From: Entonaema liquescens
Taxonomy: Eukaryota; Ascomycota; Sordariomycetes; Xylariales; Xylariaceae
Direction: 5' to 3'
Length of the DNA: 64,000 nucleotides
Assembly: GCA_902805475.1 (NCBI GenBank)
Contig: CADCSX010000023.1
Coordinates: 2,852,001 to 2,916,000 of the forward strand
Part shown: positions 36,362 through 49,700 of the stretch, piece by piece
How the letters are laid out: every line of letters starts with the position of its first letter
Numbering within the stretch: the stretch's first letter is position 1
The notes under the pieces: generated by a model
What the model was told of the DNA's origin: nothing
The model's database searches: none
Seen by the model: only the letters and a program-made list of their open reading frames with translations
Program-made: the position numbers and the translations under genes

Positions 36362-38955
36362 ATGGCGTTTCAAACGTCAGCTCTGCCGAGCATTGCGGCG
36401 GCGACGACGGATCTATGGCCATCATTATTGACTACGTTGATGATACCATTCCGAGCGCCGGTGCTGCCGCCTTTAAATCCGAAGTCGCCTCGAACTCGAA
36501 AAGTCGAATCAACTATTCAACAGGCGCATACCCAGCCTAAGCCCTCTCCGGTTATTCCCAAGTTTGAGCTTCCCGAGTTTCTTCGAGATGCCCAACACGA
36601 TGCTCGTCTCATGTCTACCCCCTCCGTGAAGAACATTCCCACGCCCTTCGATATCCGTTCCTCGATTTCGAATATGCAGCGTACCGCGCTCATCGCAGCG
36701 AATCCGGTGGTGCATCGTCTATACCCGCAATATCTATCGCTCCGCTCTATGTCAACGTCTACTGCTCCACGTATATTCTCGAACCAGGTACCGAGGATGA
36801 ATCTGCTCCAACGAAGATCATTTCAGACCGGTGGATTGTCTAGGAACTTGCTTGCCCACATGGAAGAGTCTGCCAATAGGAACCCGACCAGTGCTACTGC
36901 TCAGAACGCATTCTACCAGGCTCTCTTAAGAGCTAACATGCCTGCTATTATCATCGAGAGATACCAATCTGGACGCTTCGCGACGAACGCTGCTGCAACC
37001 GAAGCGTACCATAAGGCTCTGAACATGTTAACTCCGAACGTTGGCCAAGGAATGCAAGATGAGGATATCAACCAAACTGTCAGGAACTTACCCGGAAATC
37101 TGAACCCTACGCAAGTCCAAGCTGTTACTCAGGCTCTAGCTGCTCGATCCCGCGGCGGTAACCTGGCAGTCTCCAAGGGCGCTACTGGTGGCAAAGATGG
37201 TCCGCTTCACGTTGTCGTTGACGAGACTCTTGGTGGCAGTGTCTTCCGCTGGGTTAAATTTCTCCTCTGGTTCTGTCTATTTACCTATCTTAGTTTAGTC
37301 GTCGTAACTATGCTCATCGATGCCTTGAGTGTTCTGAAACGACCTGGCGGCGCAGTGAACAGCGAAGTCAAGGCGGAACACCAGAAAACTCGATTCTCGG
37401 ATGTACACGGTGCCGACGAAGCCAAAGAGGAATTGCAAGAGATGGTTGAATTTCTGCGCAACCCCGATAAGTTCTCCCAACTAGGTGGCAAGCTTCCCAA
37501 AGGTATTCTGCTGGTAGGCCCTCCTGGTACTGGAAAGACGCTTCTCGCAAGGGCAGTTGCTGGTGAGGCTGGTGTCCCATTCTTTTACATGTCTGGCAGT
37601 GAATTCGATGAGGTTTACGTTGGTGTCGGTGCAAAGAGGGTCCGAGAACTGTTTGCCGCCGCCAAGTCTAAGTCACCTGCTATAGTCTTCATCGATGAAC
37701 TCGATGCCATAGGAGGTCGCCGAAACGCGCGCGACGCGGCATATGTGAAGCAGACCCTGAACCAACTTCTTACCGAGCTTGACGGATTCGACCAGACTAG
37801 CGGTGTTATTATCATCGGTGCCACCAACTTCCCGGAATTACTTGACAAGGCCCTTACGCGACCAGGTCGTTTTGACCGTCACGTCGTTGTTGACTTGCCC
37901 GATGTCCGTGGCCGTCTTGCTATCCTTAAATACCATTCTAAGAAAATTAAGGCTGCCAAGGACGTCGATCTCCAGGCCATTGCTCTAGGCACTTCTGGAC
38001 TCTCCGGCGCCGAGCTCGAAAATATTGTTAATCAAGCTGCTGTTCACGCAAGCAAGGCCAAGGCTGCCTCGGTCCGGAAGGAAGATTTCGATTGGGCCAA
38101 GGACAGGGTTATCATGGGTGCCGAGCGAAGAACCATGGTCATTAGTGCCGAAGAGAAAGAAATGACAGCTTATCACGAAGCTGGCCACGCGCTTGTCAAC
38201 TTACTCACCAAAGGTTCTGGTTCAAGCCTGTACAAGGTTACCATTCTCCCTCGCGCTCATTCGCTAGGTCACACAGCCTCTCTTCCGGAAATGGATAAAT
38301 ATTCCTACACTATTAGTAATTATCTAGCCCAGATAGAGATGTGTTTGGGAGGTAAACTCGCTGAAGAGATTGTCTATGGAGTTACCCAGGTTACCAGTGG
38401 TGCATCATCGGTAAGGACGCATCCTTCGCTTTCATCCTATTCAGATATGAATTTGTACTAATTACATTGCTTTAGGATCTTCGAGCCGCTACCGCTGTCG
38501 CTTTTGATATGGTTGCAAGTTTAGGCATGTCTTCAAAGCTCGGAAACATGGAGTACAGAAGCCGATACGAAACTCTGAGCAGCGAAACCAGGGCCCAAGT
38601 CGAGTCCGAAGTCCAGCGTACACTGAACGAAGCCTATGAGCGAGCTCGAAAACTCCTAATGGATCATCGCAAGGAACTCGACTTACTAGCCAAGGCGCTA
38701 GTCGAGTACGAGACGCTGAGTAAGGAGGAAGTTGAGAAAGTCATCCGTGGTGAGCGGTTACCCGACCGCATCGCCGTTCCCAAGGGCCCCATGACTATCC
38801 CGTCATCCGCTAAGCCTCCAGCCCCAGGCGAACTAGCACCCCCTGCTCCGGGAGGGGATAACGGTCCACCCCCACCACCGGTCCCGCCAGCACCGGGCGG
38901 GCTCGCCCCGAAAAATCTTCCTCAAGATGCTCCGAACGAGAAACGGGACAGCTGA
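36362..38955 (+). CDS. yme1: Mitochondrial i-AAA ATP-dependent zinc metalloprotease Yme1
   Basis: Two exons, 36362-38410 and 38476-38955, flank a 65-bp intron (gtaagg...tactaat...tttag) and give 842 residues. The ATG at 36362 begins a long presequence-like leader. A membrane span sits near residues 297-319 (WVKFLLWFCLFTYLSLVVV). The AAA module has Walker A GPPGTGKT (386-393), the Walker B core IDELD (444-448), TNFPELLDKALTRPGR and pore-side YMSGSEFDEVYVG. The metalloprotease site HEAGH is at 605-609; the intron interrupts the later TSGASS-DLRAAT segment. Yme1 sits in the inner membrane facing the intermembrane space and degrades misfolded and regulatory proteins such as lipid-transfer factors. 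The last ~55 residues form a Pro/Gly/Ala-rich tail (GPPPPPVPPAPGG) not present in yeast Yme1. Confidence 0.97.
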
Positions 38956-39775
38956 TCTAGTTAGTATTAGTAGCTTACCTATATTATATCTCGATGCCTA
39001 ACTTCCGTCGAAGATGAGAAAGGGGAGGCGGCAGTTGGCTATTATCAGGCATAGCAACGAGCGCGAGAAACACAGGATTGTGCTGGGTGGACCTACCATA
39101 TAAGCACCCTGTGTGCAGCGTACTTGATATAACAAGCGCAGAGGAAGTGAGGGGAGGGGAGAACACTACTTAAAGCGTTGACTATAGCCTATAGCCTACT
39201 TAAAGAAGATGAGTGAGGTCAACAGAGGCGGCCGGATGTCTGTATTAGCGCGCCCTCTTGGGTATTACTACACTACGATTACTTTACCGTTATTGTGAAT
39301 AATCAACAGGGGCCGTTGTCAGACAGACCTATATTGTTTCTTTTGCGTAGGCGAACTATGTCACTCGATGAAAAATAGAAGAAAGGCACGCGTGTAAACA
39401 AAGTGTAACGTTAAAAGGGGGAGGAGGAAAAGGCTTGGTGTTTGCTACTTTCTCGGGGAGAAGAACATGGTAGAAAATTCTCACCTTATACTAAAAGAAC
39501 ACCGTGTATTCTTATTTGCTTGATGGTGTAATTCGTCGCGTACTACTTCTCTTGGATTTGTGGCTTTTCGGTGATGTTTGTTATCAGTAGGTAAAGTACC
39601 TAAGGTAGGTGACTAGGTTGTTCGTTGCTTGCTATATGGGATTATAGGGGTAGGAGTTTCAACCTCTCTATATGTCTTATTTCTACGACTATGGCTACCT
39701 ATACATTCGACGAGGTAACCCCCGAATGATCTTTAACAATAGCCACCTGGCTATCAAATCCATTTACTTCTGTGG
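38956..39775. other. Intergenic region between yme1 and the rhodopsin-family remnant
   Basis: These 820 bases lie between convergent 3' ends and contain no supportable gene. A purine-rich stretch at about 39412-39436 and TAGGTA-type strings at 39588-39620 are the only visible features. Confidence 0.65.
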
Positions 39776-40800
39776 TTATACCCCCTTCAATTCAAGGCTA
39801 GTACATCTCCCAACTCGTGATAATGTTTTCATGTCGTAACCTTTTTGATGGCCGGGGAGCTCTTTTTGGCGTAGCTGGTCGATGATTTCGTTGGCATGCC
39901 TGAGAAGCGGGCGCAATGCTACCAGTGAACTTGCCAGGATCGCTAGAAAAATCTCGACATGACACCACAGTATTACCAGGAGATCATTTTCACTCTCGGA
40001 AACCATATCCGGCGTTTTCACGCGATCTTTAGCTTTCAAGATGTACTTGAATCTGACGACCGTAGTAATACTGCTTCTAGATCAGAAGTAAGAAACTACT
40101 CACCTAAGGGGTATAAGGAAACCGGCGGTCGCGAGCACTTACACAAAGCCTATCCCAAATAGGATAATAACCGATATTTTAACACGATCAGTCATTTGGA
40201 CCTTGTACAGCATTGCAATTGGGAGAAGTGAATAGAGCTAGTTGGATATGATGTCTGTCACCGAATAAGCAATGGCACTTTTCGTGATGGTCGTATACTC
40301 GGAGCATGACCCTTGGCCAACGCCCCAAAGAAGCGGTATCGGGCGGCATTGGAAGGCCAACAAGAAGAACACGACGAGTAAGACAACCAAAGCCACAGTC
40401 ATTGAGACAATCAAGATATATCGGATTGACCTTTGGACGTTGATTCGGAAGAGGACAAGGGCTACGCCGGTTTTAACCACCGCCAAAGTAATCGAATAAG
40501 CAAGTTGAGATGCAAAGAAAAACTAGATAAAATTAGACATCCCCTTTTGAACCTACAGGCCGTAGATCTAAGATCATGGATGGGGCATCGTACTTGTATA
40601 GCCTTATGCGAATCATGCCATGGGTCAACTGGCACAACGCCATAACCATAATGCAAGGTAACGAAAGTAAATGCGGCAAAGACAATATATCCGACCTTAA
40701 CTAGAGTATCAGAAAGGGGCGCTCCAGCAAATCGCATAAGGGATACACACGAACGAGAAGCAAAGAACCGCATCATCGTATCGACATAAGTTATAGGATA
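39776..40800 (-). pseudogene. Remnant of a fungal rhodopsin-domain (seven-helix, PTH11-like) membrane protein
   Basis: Three exon-like blocks read on the minus strand: about 40800-40594, 40522-40143 and 40076-39776, joined by plausible 71-bp (gtacga...atctag) and 66-bp (gtaagt...atctag) introns. Block 1 has a first-helix tail (MMRFFASRS) and the helix VGYIVFAAFTFVTLHYGYG. Block 2 has SQLAYSITLAVVKTGVALVL, then TVALVVLLVVFFLLAFQCRP with the family's QCRP motif, and SAIAYSVTDIISN. Block 3 ends with LWCHVEIFLAILASSLVALR, matching the typical last helix and 'ALRPL' end. TAG at 40240-40238 interrupts helix five where relatives usually have Trp before LPIAML. No start codon with a first helix was found. 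The family is large in filamentous ascomycetes and of mostly unknown function. It is probably inactive. Confidence 0.7.
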
Positions 40801-41490
40801 TTAGGCGGCACTGGAACTACGAGAGGGGGGATCAGGTGTATGTGTAATATAGGTGCGAGATTAAGTTCCCAGCAAGACTAATAGGTTTCCTTTATATTTC
40901 TATAGATTTTCACTGCTGACTACCTAGATTATACATAGTATATATAAACCGCGAAGGGTAGCGAATGGCCAACTGTAGTTACTTACCTAACAGGAAGAGC
41001 GAAGCAATAAAAAAGGTATTGCCCCACTGGACTACGCCATGAACAAATGAGAGGCTTTGAAAGTTGGAGGGTAGTATTTCCATATCAATAGTTCCTCTAG
41101 ATGCATTCATATAACACGCGAATGGTTAACCCCAACCCCGCCTAACGTAAGCTGATTTTCAACTTCTGGTCGAGGCTGTTCAGCACGCCTAATCTCGATG
41201 GGGTGGTACACTAGAGTAGCGTATCAAGGCGAAAAATGGCGATCTAACGGAGTGAAAAAGGGGGGTGAGGCTCTGTAGGCTCATCCTTAAGGTCATGGGA
41301 AAGCTAACTTGCCCAGTTATGAGAGTTACGTCCAATCCATGATGCCTTAGTAAGGGGTTCGTAGGCTCATCTGTGCTCTTCTATTCTGCCAGCTCTACCC
41401 CTCTACACACATTGCCCTTGGAACCAGAATCCTCAGTACATCCAGCCCAGAAGATATACTAGGGAATAACATCAAGGTTACTACAAATAC

Positions 41491-42077
41491 CTACACGTAA
41501 ATGATAGCATCAAATGAAGAAATAAGTGGCAAATAGCTGGTGGTTATAAAGCCCACAGATTGGGAAGGAAGCGTCGTGAATGATTCAAAAACGCGATACT
41601 TAACACCTATAGAAACTAACACGTGCAATATAACTAGCATAAGAATGAGACAGCAGACATAAGACTGGTAGTATACGGCTATACCTAGAGTTAATGTCTC
41701 ATCAAGATCTTCTTTATAATTATTCGACATTGTGGCTAGTATAGAACGAGCATCTAACAAGAACACTAGCCTAGATAAACACCAACCTCGGACAATAAAT
41801 TGGCAAAGATAGTTTGATACTCACTACTAGCTGTAGTAGGGAGCGCTTAGCCTTTGTCTCTGAGAGCTATTTGTTCGATGAGAGCTGGGATGTGTCCGTT
41901 TCTTTTATAATTATGAAAAGGCATGTCTTCAACTTCTAGCAATAATTCTCGATATCTAACGCCAAAACACCACTCAGATCGACAGAAGTAGCTACATGAA
42001 CAACGTATATGATTATGAGCATTATTGATTTCCTCCCGCTTAGATTTATGCTTCTTTAAAGTATTATTGTCTCTCAT
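41491..42077 (-). pseudogene. Possible decayed gene for an unidentified single-helix membrane protein
   Basis: Two minus-strand open blocks, 42077-41847 and 41766-41491, are separated by about 80 bp that remains coding-like except for a TAA and a frame change. The first block ends ALIEQIALRDKG, and translation past its stop continues ALPTTASSEYQ. The second reads MSNNYKEDLDETLTL followed by a clear membrane helix (VCCLILMLVILHVLVS). No family was recognised. The reading could also be chance, since the region is AT-rich. Confidence 0.3.
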
Positions 42078-45000
42078 TCAATACATATATCTAATTCAAA
42101 ATCATATTATAAGAACTTAAAAGACAATTTGGTACTTACTATTATCAGCCAAAACCCTTAAATGGCCCTAGGGCTTGTTAGGAGGAGCAATGGTATGGTT
42201 ACCAGTTAGATGGGATGATTTTGTTGCTGAACTAAAGTACATATATTTACTGGTTAAAAAGACTAGTAGGGGATACAAATATATATTAGCATCTTAGACA
42301 GCATACGTCCTTGACGTATATGACTTATTTGCAGTGTGAAGCGATATTACCATATGAGCAGCAAACACTACGCGTAACAGCATTACGAATTGAGAGCCTA
42401 GCAAGATTCATTAATTACCTAAATAGCAGTAAATAGGAGAACCCTAGGCTCTTTAGTAGCCCCCCTAAAAACTGCAGAATAACTGGCGCAACAGGCTGCT
42501 GATCCTCCTATGTAGAGCACCGCCTATTTGGTGACAGATGTTCTAGCTACCAACAATTGTAGAAATTCGAGACCAAAATAGCTCACTAACCACTAACCTA
42601 TAGTAGAGTGCTTCATGAATTGGCATCGTCTTCATCGTGCTGGAGAAAATACTTCGTAAGATGGAAATAGAGAGGAAATTTGGCTAGGCAAAGAGTAACA
42701 ACTCATGGGATTCCTTTCTTGCCATATTTGCATACAAAGGTCATACCAGCAAATAATTGACCTGATTCAGTTAAGCCCCTATTCGCGTACACGTCGCGAG
42801 TAAGTAGGCGAGCACAGCCTTCAAGGAATAAGGGGCAATCGATGTGTCAACTCGGCATAGCAGAATCAGCTAAGTGCTAGGTGTAATGGCGAGGGGGGAA
42901 TGGTGTGAGCTACTCCCAAGTTCACCGCGAATTCAGTTTCGAGATCTCCCTGGACAGTCTGCCAGATTCGTCAGTAGCATAGAAGAATGGAAATGATAAT
43001 ATTCAGCTCTTACATCAGTTCCACCATTCCCTTTCCCTTGTTGACCTTAATGGGAATTTTCATGTCGAAAGAGGGCCCCTGGTCGACTAGTTGAGTACCT
43101 AAAGTAGCCATTGTCTTACCTATTCCGAGAATCCCCTCTTGGCGGAGATTTTACGAAGTATTCCAGGGTGATATGTAAGCGGTGCCAAACCATTCCGGGC
43201 ATGTGCTTGGGTCGCTTAGACGGGTTGTGAATCCCCAACCAATGGAGAAAAGTAAGATGTGCAAGCCTTGCCGCAGAATGTACGGAAGGATGTCGAACAT
43301 CAAGTCATCAGCGTGGATGTCCAAGGATTGTTGGATATACGGTCAGTGCGAAATTTGACACCTGGCTATCATAAGGTGATTCCAAACTAGTATACGGACA
43401 CGCAAAAGGGCAACCTAGTACCCGAAATGGGAAGCGGGCTTCCCGGACAGTGGGCCTCGTTTTGAGATGATGATGTTTATCTACTATGTAGTAGTGCGTA
43501 GCAGCATAACAATCGTAATATCTCTAAAATCAAGCCCATGTGGATGTCATGTGGCTTTGCTGGACATCAAGGGTTAGCCCCAGCGAAGTACCGTTGCCCT
43601 ATGCAACACTGCTGCTGAACTTAGCGGTGTGTCGACTGAGGCTCCAGGAGTATCAACTGCTATCCATCCTACTTCACGACTAGGCTCTTTTCTTCCTTGT
43701 AAAGGCCCACTTGATCTAGGATACGCATAATAGAGGCAATTTCTACTGTTATTTACGTCGAGGACCTTGAAAGACCCTGAGCAACAAGGCGGCTCAATGT
43801 CCTCATCTATCCACTTATTTCATGAGACCTACCGTATTAGATTAGTCCGTACCATACTTTAGATGCCTAGAGTTCGGTTTAATCCGTCCCATCTACCACC
43901 GCGTATCCCGAGTCCTTGGACGTGGTATGTCGTCAACCATCTTAGCCGCAGATACAGGGAGCCTTGTAAATTCGGCTCCGAGCGGCCACGTTTCTGGATG
44001 AGACGGCCCCAGTACCGGACTCCCGGGCTGGATTAAGGGTATCACTTAGAAGAGCTTTCTAGATGGACACTGATCCCTTACATTTCCGCGACTTCCTGGG
44101 CTACAAGGGCGGAAAGAAGTAATATAAACGGGAAAGAGGAGGGAATTATTCCGAAATGCCGAGGAAAGTAGGGATATGTACATGAGTATTACTTATCTAG
44201 CCCTGACATGTATCTTCGTCGTATTACGCGTACATTGCCTTACCAGATTATTGGCAATGGTAAACAATAGACAACGGTCTTCTTCTCTAAGTCAACAGCA
44301 AGTTGACGGAATGGGAGATTATTATTTTCCGGCTTGATGAACCGTCTATCCCTTTTCTTAGGTCGGAGAGTTTTTGTGTCTAGGTATGGTATACAAACTG
44401 ACGGAGTTATGTTTATTATACCAGGTAAGCATCTCGATGTTGCTCGTATAGAAGGGGTGGTGTGGTGTAAATACCTAAGTCAAGTAGCTATAGGGTTAAC
44501 TATGAGTTATGTTCCAGGCCTACGGTTTCAATTACACGTAACTAACAATACTTGCATGTAAAGATATCATCAAGTTATGAGAATATTGTTTTCTTTCTCG
44601 AGCAATCTAAGTAATCCGCAAGGCTAATATTCTACAGCGAGATCATACCCTATACCACAATGTGACAAGGGATTTGTAATTATGATAAAGATTATATCGG
44701 CTTGAAGGAATATGACAGACACATCCGGTTCTTCAATGTCATCATGTGGTTGTCCTTGACTATCTTCCTACTATTCACAACCACTCCGAGTCGGCAAGGA
44801 ATGGCATACTTGCATGTGCTATCCCCTGCATATCTTCAAGCCCGCTGTATGGGCCGGAGGTATCTACCATAATGTGGCTTGCCCACAACATCTGGGAGGT
44901 AACACAACGTTTCGGTACTTGGCCTTCCCGTGGGGTTTTACGTCCCGTCGCCGGATCGATCACGGATTATGGTACGATAATTCAAGAAAGTGCCTCACCG

Positions 45001-45195
45001 GTGGCTGACTCTACAGTCAAAGAAGGTTGTGTGGATAGGGCGTAGGATCACATCGGGCCCGAGGGGAACGATATCGTATAGTGAGTGTCGATAAGCTTGA
45101 AGTATCTTGAATTTACTATGGTCGGTCGTACTAACTAGGTAGGCATTTCGTAGTTGGAACTCGAACTGTGTTGCAAGACCTGAACGGTGAATAGG

Positions 45196-45405
45196 ACTTT
45201 GGCGATATCACCTGGTCTGAACCCCATGCTTGGTCACTGGTTGAATCCTCAAGTAGCAGGATGAGTGAGCGTGATATCAATATAACCCCAAAGCTTGACA
45301 GGGTAGTGCTCGACCTACATGTTAGCATTCCATTCATCGAGGGAACTTGTTGGGCTCTCATATCAAAGATATTTGAAGACCCTAATTTCTCCTTAGTGCC
45401 ATCGT
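45196..45405 (+). pseudogene. Possible coding remnant, unidentified
   Basis: Directly after a TAG the plus frame is open for 69 codons from GAC at 45196 to TAG at 45403-45405, with a natural-looking composition (DFGDITWSEPHAWSLVE, LDRVVLDLHVSIPFIEGTCW). It has no start codon at its beginning and no recognised family. The frame upstream of the TAG (VVGTRTVLQDLNGE) is also plausible coding sequence. Chance cannot be excluded. Confidence 0.2.
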
Positions 45406-46724
45406 AGTCCGACTCTTATATTGGATTATTATAGCGCATCTTGGAACGTTGAGATAGTATGGATTGGCTGCTTCATAGGCTCGCTATTTGGGGGTAACAC
45501 TAGTGATATATCGGAAGAGGTGGGCGTCTACTCGCAACGGGGTTGAGGAAAAGCAAGTTAGCTTCTCCTCTTGGGGATGTTGAGTGTCTTCACAATGGGC
45601 TTGTCTACTGGTTTTCTATGAGGTTAGCTTATGTGTCTGGTAAGAGTTGAGATATGGCTTCCTCAACACCCAAGGAATTGGTAGCAATATTGTTGACAGA
45701 TTCTTGAATGGTCGGTCCCATTTGGTAGACAAGTTTTGGCTTGGAGTAAGGAGCAATTCACAAAGGGACGCCGTAGCTCCTGGGTTCGGAGAAGAAAGAC
45801 TAAAGACTGCACCAACTACGATATAATTCTCCCTTACGTTAGGATGCAACTCTAACCCTAATACGCAGTTCTACCACGCCGATTCGATGATAGGAGAGCC
45901 ATTTTTCGCAATTCAAACATTTGGGATTCTAGAAGCACTAAATCTCAGGAGACGATAAAAGTTTAGATCGTCTGACCCTTACGTCCGAGCACATCCGGTT
46001 GCCCCAGTCCCTAGAGCCGCTTCGGTGGCTGGTATGTAAAGTCATGATAACATACTGGGCTCAAGATCTATGATGAATTCCCACCAAAAAAGTCCATTGC
46101 CGACTATGAAAATGTTATTAGCTTTCCTGTGGGTAGCTTGATTTGTTTCATAGGTCTACCCGCCACCGCCCAGAGATGTCTGTTCGCGGGAACCCCTGGG
46201 TGTTGACATACATATCCGGACGTGACCTGCAGATTTTGAATCTCAGTAACTTGAAAGGGCGGTGTGGGTTTAGGGCTCAATCGAACTTTTGCTACCGGTC
46301 TTGCTGGGCACGCCGTTAGATACATAGAGAATGCGGAAAGCAGACATCTTGCAACACTCTCAAACTTACGAGTAGTTAGTAATAACTCCTAAGCAGGTTG
46401 GTCTAGCGAAAAAGACGCTTAAAACAAGCCGATCCTAAGGAACCCGCGCGTGCGCATCTGCACGAGGGCTGCTTAGTGAGACAGGAGGGTAGCGACGGCG
46501 CCAACGACAGCGGCAGTGAACCTGCAGCCCGTTTCGTATTGCCGCGTAAGGACGCTTATCATTCGCTTTATGTTGTGTTGAACCTGCGTCTAAATATTGA
46601 CTCCAAATCTATGGTGCAAATCTTCTCTCATCATCGTCACTGGACTAGCCTCCTTTTGATCGCGCAATGCAGCCCGAATGTTCTTGTCACATCTTACATC
46701 TGATTATGGATGCCCCCCGAGGAT

Positions 46725-46752
46725 GGGTAGAGGGTAGAGGGTAGAGGGTAGA
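46725..46752. repeat. GGGTAGA x4 tandem repeat
   Basis: Four perfect 7-bp G-rich units lie in a row. It resembles a telomere-like repeat but does not match the TTAGGG unit of filamentous fungi, so it is treated as a simple repeat. Confidence 0.85.
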
Positions 46753-49700
46753 GTGGGGAGAAAGGTCTTGAAAGGTGATACGATATATCATTTTCCCCTG
46801 ACTACATACGTTCGGACCTGCATATGCAATCCAACGTCGGGTCTTCACCGGGGCCCCATGTGCCTTTTCTCTCTTCATTTCTACGTAGTGTGTGCTATGG
46901 AAGGGCGAGCGAAGCCGGACCGCTTCTTCCATATTCCACTTTCTTTGAATTTCTTAGTAGAAGTGTGTTGAAGTACCGAAAGGTTTTAGACCTTGTGCCT
47001 CGTTTTAAGCTGCCAATGGCAATTCGTTAGCAAAATACTTCCCTATAATATGATACTATACCGTGGCAATTAGAATAAAATATCTTTATTTAGATTAATA
47101 AAAAAACAAACGGTGAAAACTATACTACTATATGTCTTTAACACATACCTCTTTCCAGAGCCAATCGCAGGTGAAAGTTCGCCATGTGTTAGGTAGGTTA
47201 TGAATGGAGTGATCGGCTTGTGATCATGAGGTGCTTCCAAATTCTTCGCGTGAAACCCCTCCGCCACAGTGCTCTGCCGTAGTCCGAAATGCAGTAGTAT
47301 CTGCAGTTGCATGCAACGATATTCTCCGAATGCACTGAAGTGGGGAGAAAATCTCAACTTCTCATGAAGCCTAGCAAGATATTACGGTTTCACGACGAAA
47401 GGGGTAGATGGAATGGAAAATTGCTTCGGTGGAAGGTGACAGAAGAGGGATAGGCGATTCACCTTGCAGTAGTGCGTATCTACGGCGCAGTGCAGGAGTT
47501 TATGAGCATTAATGGCTCGCCATCGTGCATGTCTTCTCCATCCTCTAAGGAGGAAAAGGAGCTCCAACTACTTGGTCCCTATGTAAGTGCATACTGTACC
47601 TTGGGTAGGTACCTATAACTCATAGCGAAGGATGAAGATGAGTTACATCAGAGGGGCTTATAAACAATGATATTAATTACAGAAATACTCTCACACAGGA
47701 TTGCTTTGCTGGAGGCGTACCAGAGGAATGAGAAAATTATTACAAGGAGTGCTATAATCCGTAAGAAAGAGACTAATACTAAGTTAGGTTGGCGGTTTTC
47801 GAAAACGACGAAAGATTTCTGAGGGGCTGGACAGGTTTAGAATCCCACTTTGAACGTCTAGGATGGACGAACTTGGGAAAGCTTCAGTCAAGGGGGGTTT
47901 CCCAGACGCCGTCTCGGAACCTCTCCCCGGAAAAAGACGTCTTTCCCCCACTTTACATACTACAGAATACCTGTCTAGGTGATGTATCGCCCCCCCTTAC
48001 GACAGAAGATATATTCCAGGAATATTAGGTAACTGGGTAGTTACTTACATCTTGTTACGTACAATTGTCACATATGGCTCCTATTTAACTAATAGTCTTG
48101 ATTTTTCTTTCTTCTTTCTCATGTTGATGAGTCTCGGTCACGACTAATATCAGATTCGCCAATAATGGAGAGTTCAAAATATTGATATGTACAGGGTTAC
48201 CCTAGGTAATACCTAGTAGTTTTGACGTGCAACGGGCGCTTACGACATATAAACTCCTCTTATCGTCAGTATTGTCGCACGTATGGGACGGGTTAGAGAT
48301 GTACATGATCGCCGACATAGCGGGTAGGCTTATGGTATCCAGCTGCACATATAGACCCCGTCCCGTGATTGATTCTCTATGCGTCTCTGCATGAACTTGC
48401 CATCTCAGTGGGCTTTTCTTTCGAGCTACCGAATACACTAGTAAAATCTTCAAGAGCCACTAGAGCTTCGAGAATCGTTACCCATATCAGGATATATACT
48501 ATACAGTCTAGACCATCTCGTCAGCCTCGCTCACCTTGTCCTCAACCCGATATTATGGGGTGAGAATCCACGTAAGAACCACATTTGGCGTAGATCGACG
48601 GACGAATCTGTTACCAACACCAAGAGACAAGACTGCCGTACCCCTCATTGAAAGGATTTCGCAAGAGGCCTTGTCGAGCTGGCTGCATCTATTCATTATG
48701 AGGCGCCTGCATATGCATTTCTCCGGCCGGCAGCGGAACTAATGACGGCACGACGGATGCTGGCCGCGACGATACAAGTTGGTGTGCATATTGGCAGGCT
48801 TTCGGCCATTTCTGTGCACGTATTGGTGATAGCGTAGCATCTAGTACTAGTTGCTGGGTACGTCGCGCTGCAGAACCCTACAAAAACACCCGGCAAAAAA
48901 GTTGGGGTCGTCAGATCGTTGCCAGACAAACATTGAATACTCGCTTAGATCATTAGATCATTATTCGGAAGTTGTCTCGCGGTACTTGGATCTACACTAC
49001 GTATCCAGGTTAAGCAACGTCGGTGTAATTCGGTGAGTTGGGTCGTAAATAACAGTCCCCAGGATATGGGATAGGTAAATGATGTCAGGGATGACCCGAA
49101 ATAACCGAATTCTTCGGAATTCTTTAGTGAATTTGGTTTAGGAACGTTTCAGATATCTTAAGGGTTGGAATATGTTTCAACCAGATTCGAATATAAACGG
49201 TTTAGTTGATGAACCTCTTTTTATCTAGCGATCCTAGCAACCCACATACAGGTTACCTACAGACATTTACATACCTACCTACATATAAAGTATATGCAGT
49301 AGCCCTTTATCAAGTATATCATAGGCATGGTAAGGTTACGTACCTACCTATGTAATGTATCTACATATTACATCTACTAGTCTGCAAACCCTGCTATATG
49401 CCCTGTCCGTACAATTGTTATCCTGGTAAATTGTACCCGCTCCAGTGTTACATCGTGAGATGAGTAGACGTGAAGCAGGCTAAACCTCTACGGGCGAAGC
49501 TAGCTCTGATCAAGGTACATACGCAGATACAGGTCCTTGCATATCTGACGCTATCCTGACCGATGTTACGATATTGGAGAAGAGAAATTTTTGTTTCATT
49601 TCATAAGACGGGAACTAAAATCGAATGAAGATGACGACAATAGTGACGACGGTGACATTTTTCAAGATTTCGGTTACGAGAACGGCATTGCGGGCGAACA

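Noticed and set aside
46725..46752. GGGTAGA array as an internal telomere tract
   Set aside because: The unit differs from TTAGGG, only four copies are present, and conserved housekeeping-type genes lie on both sides.
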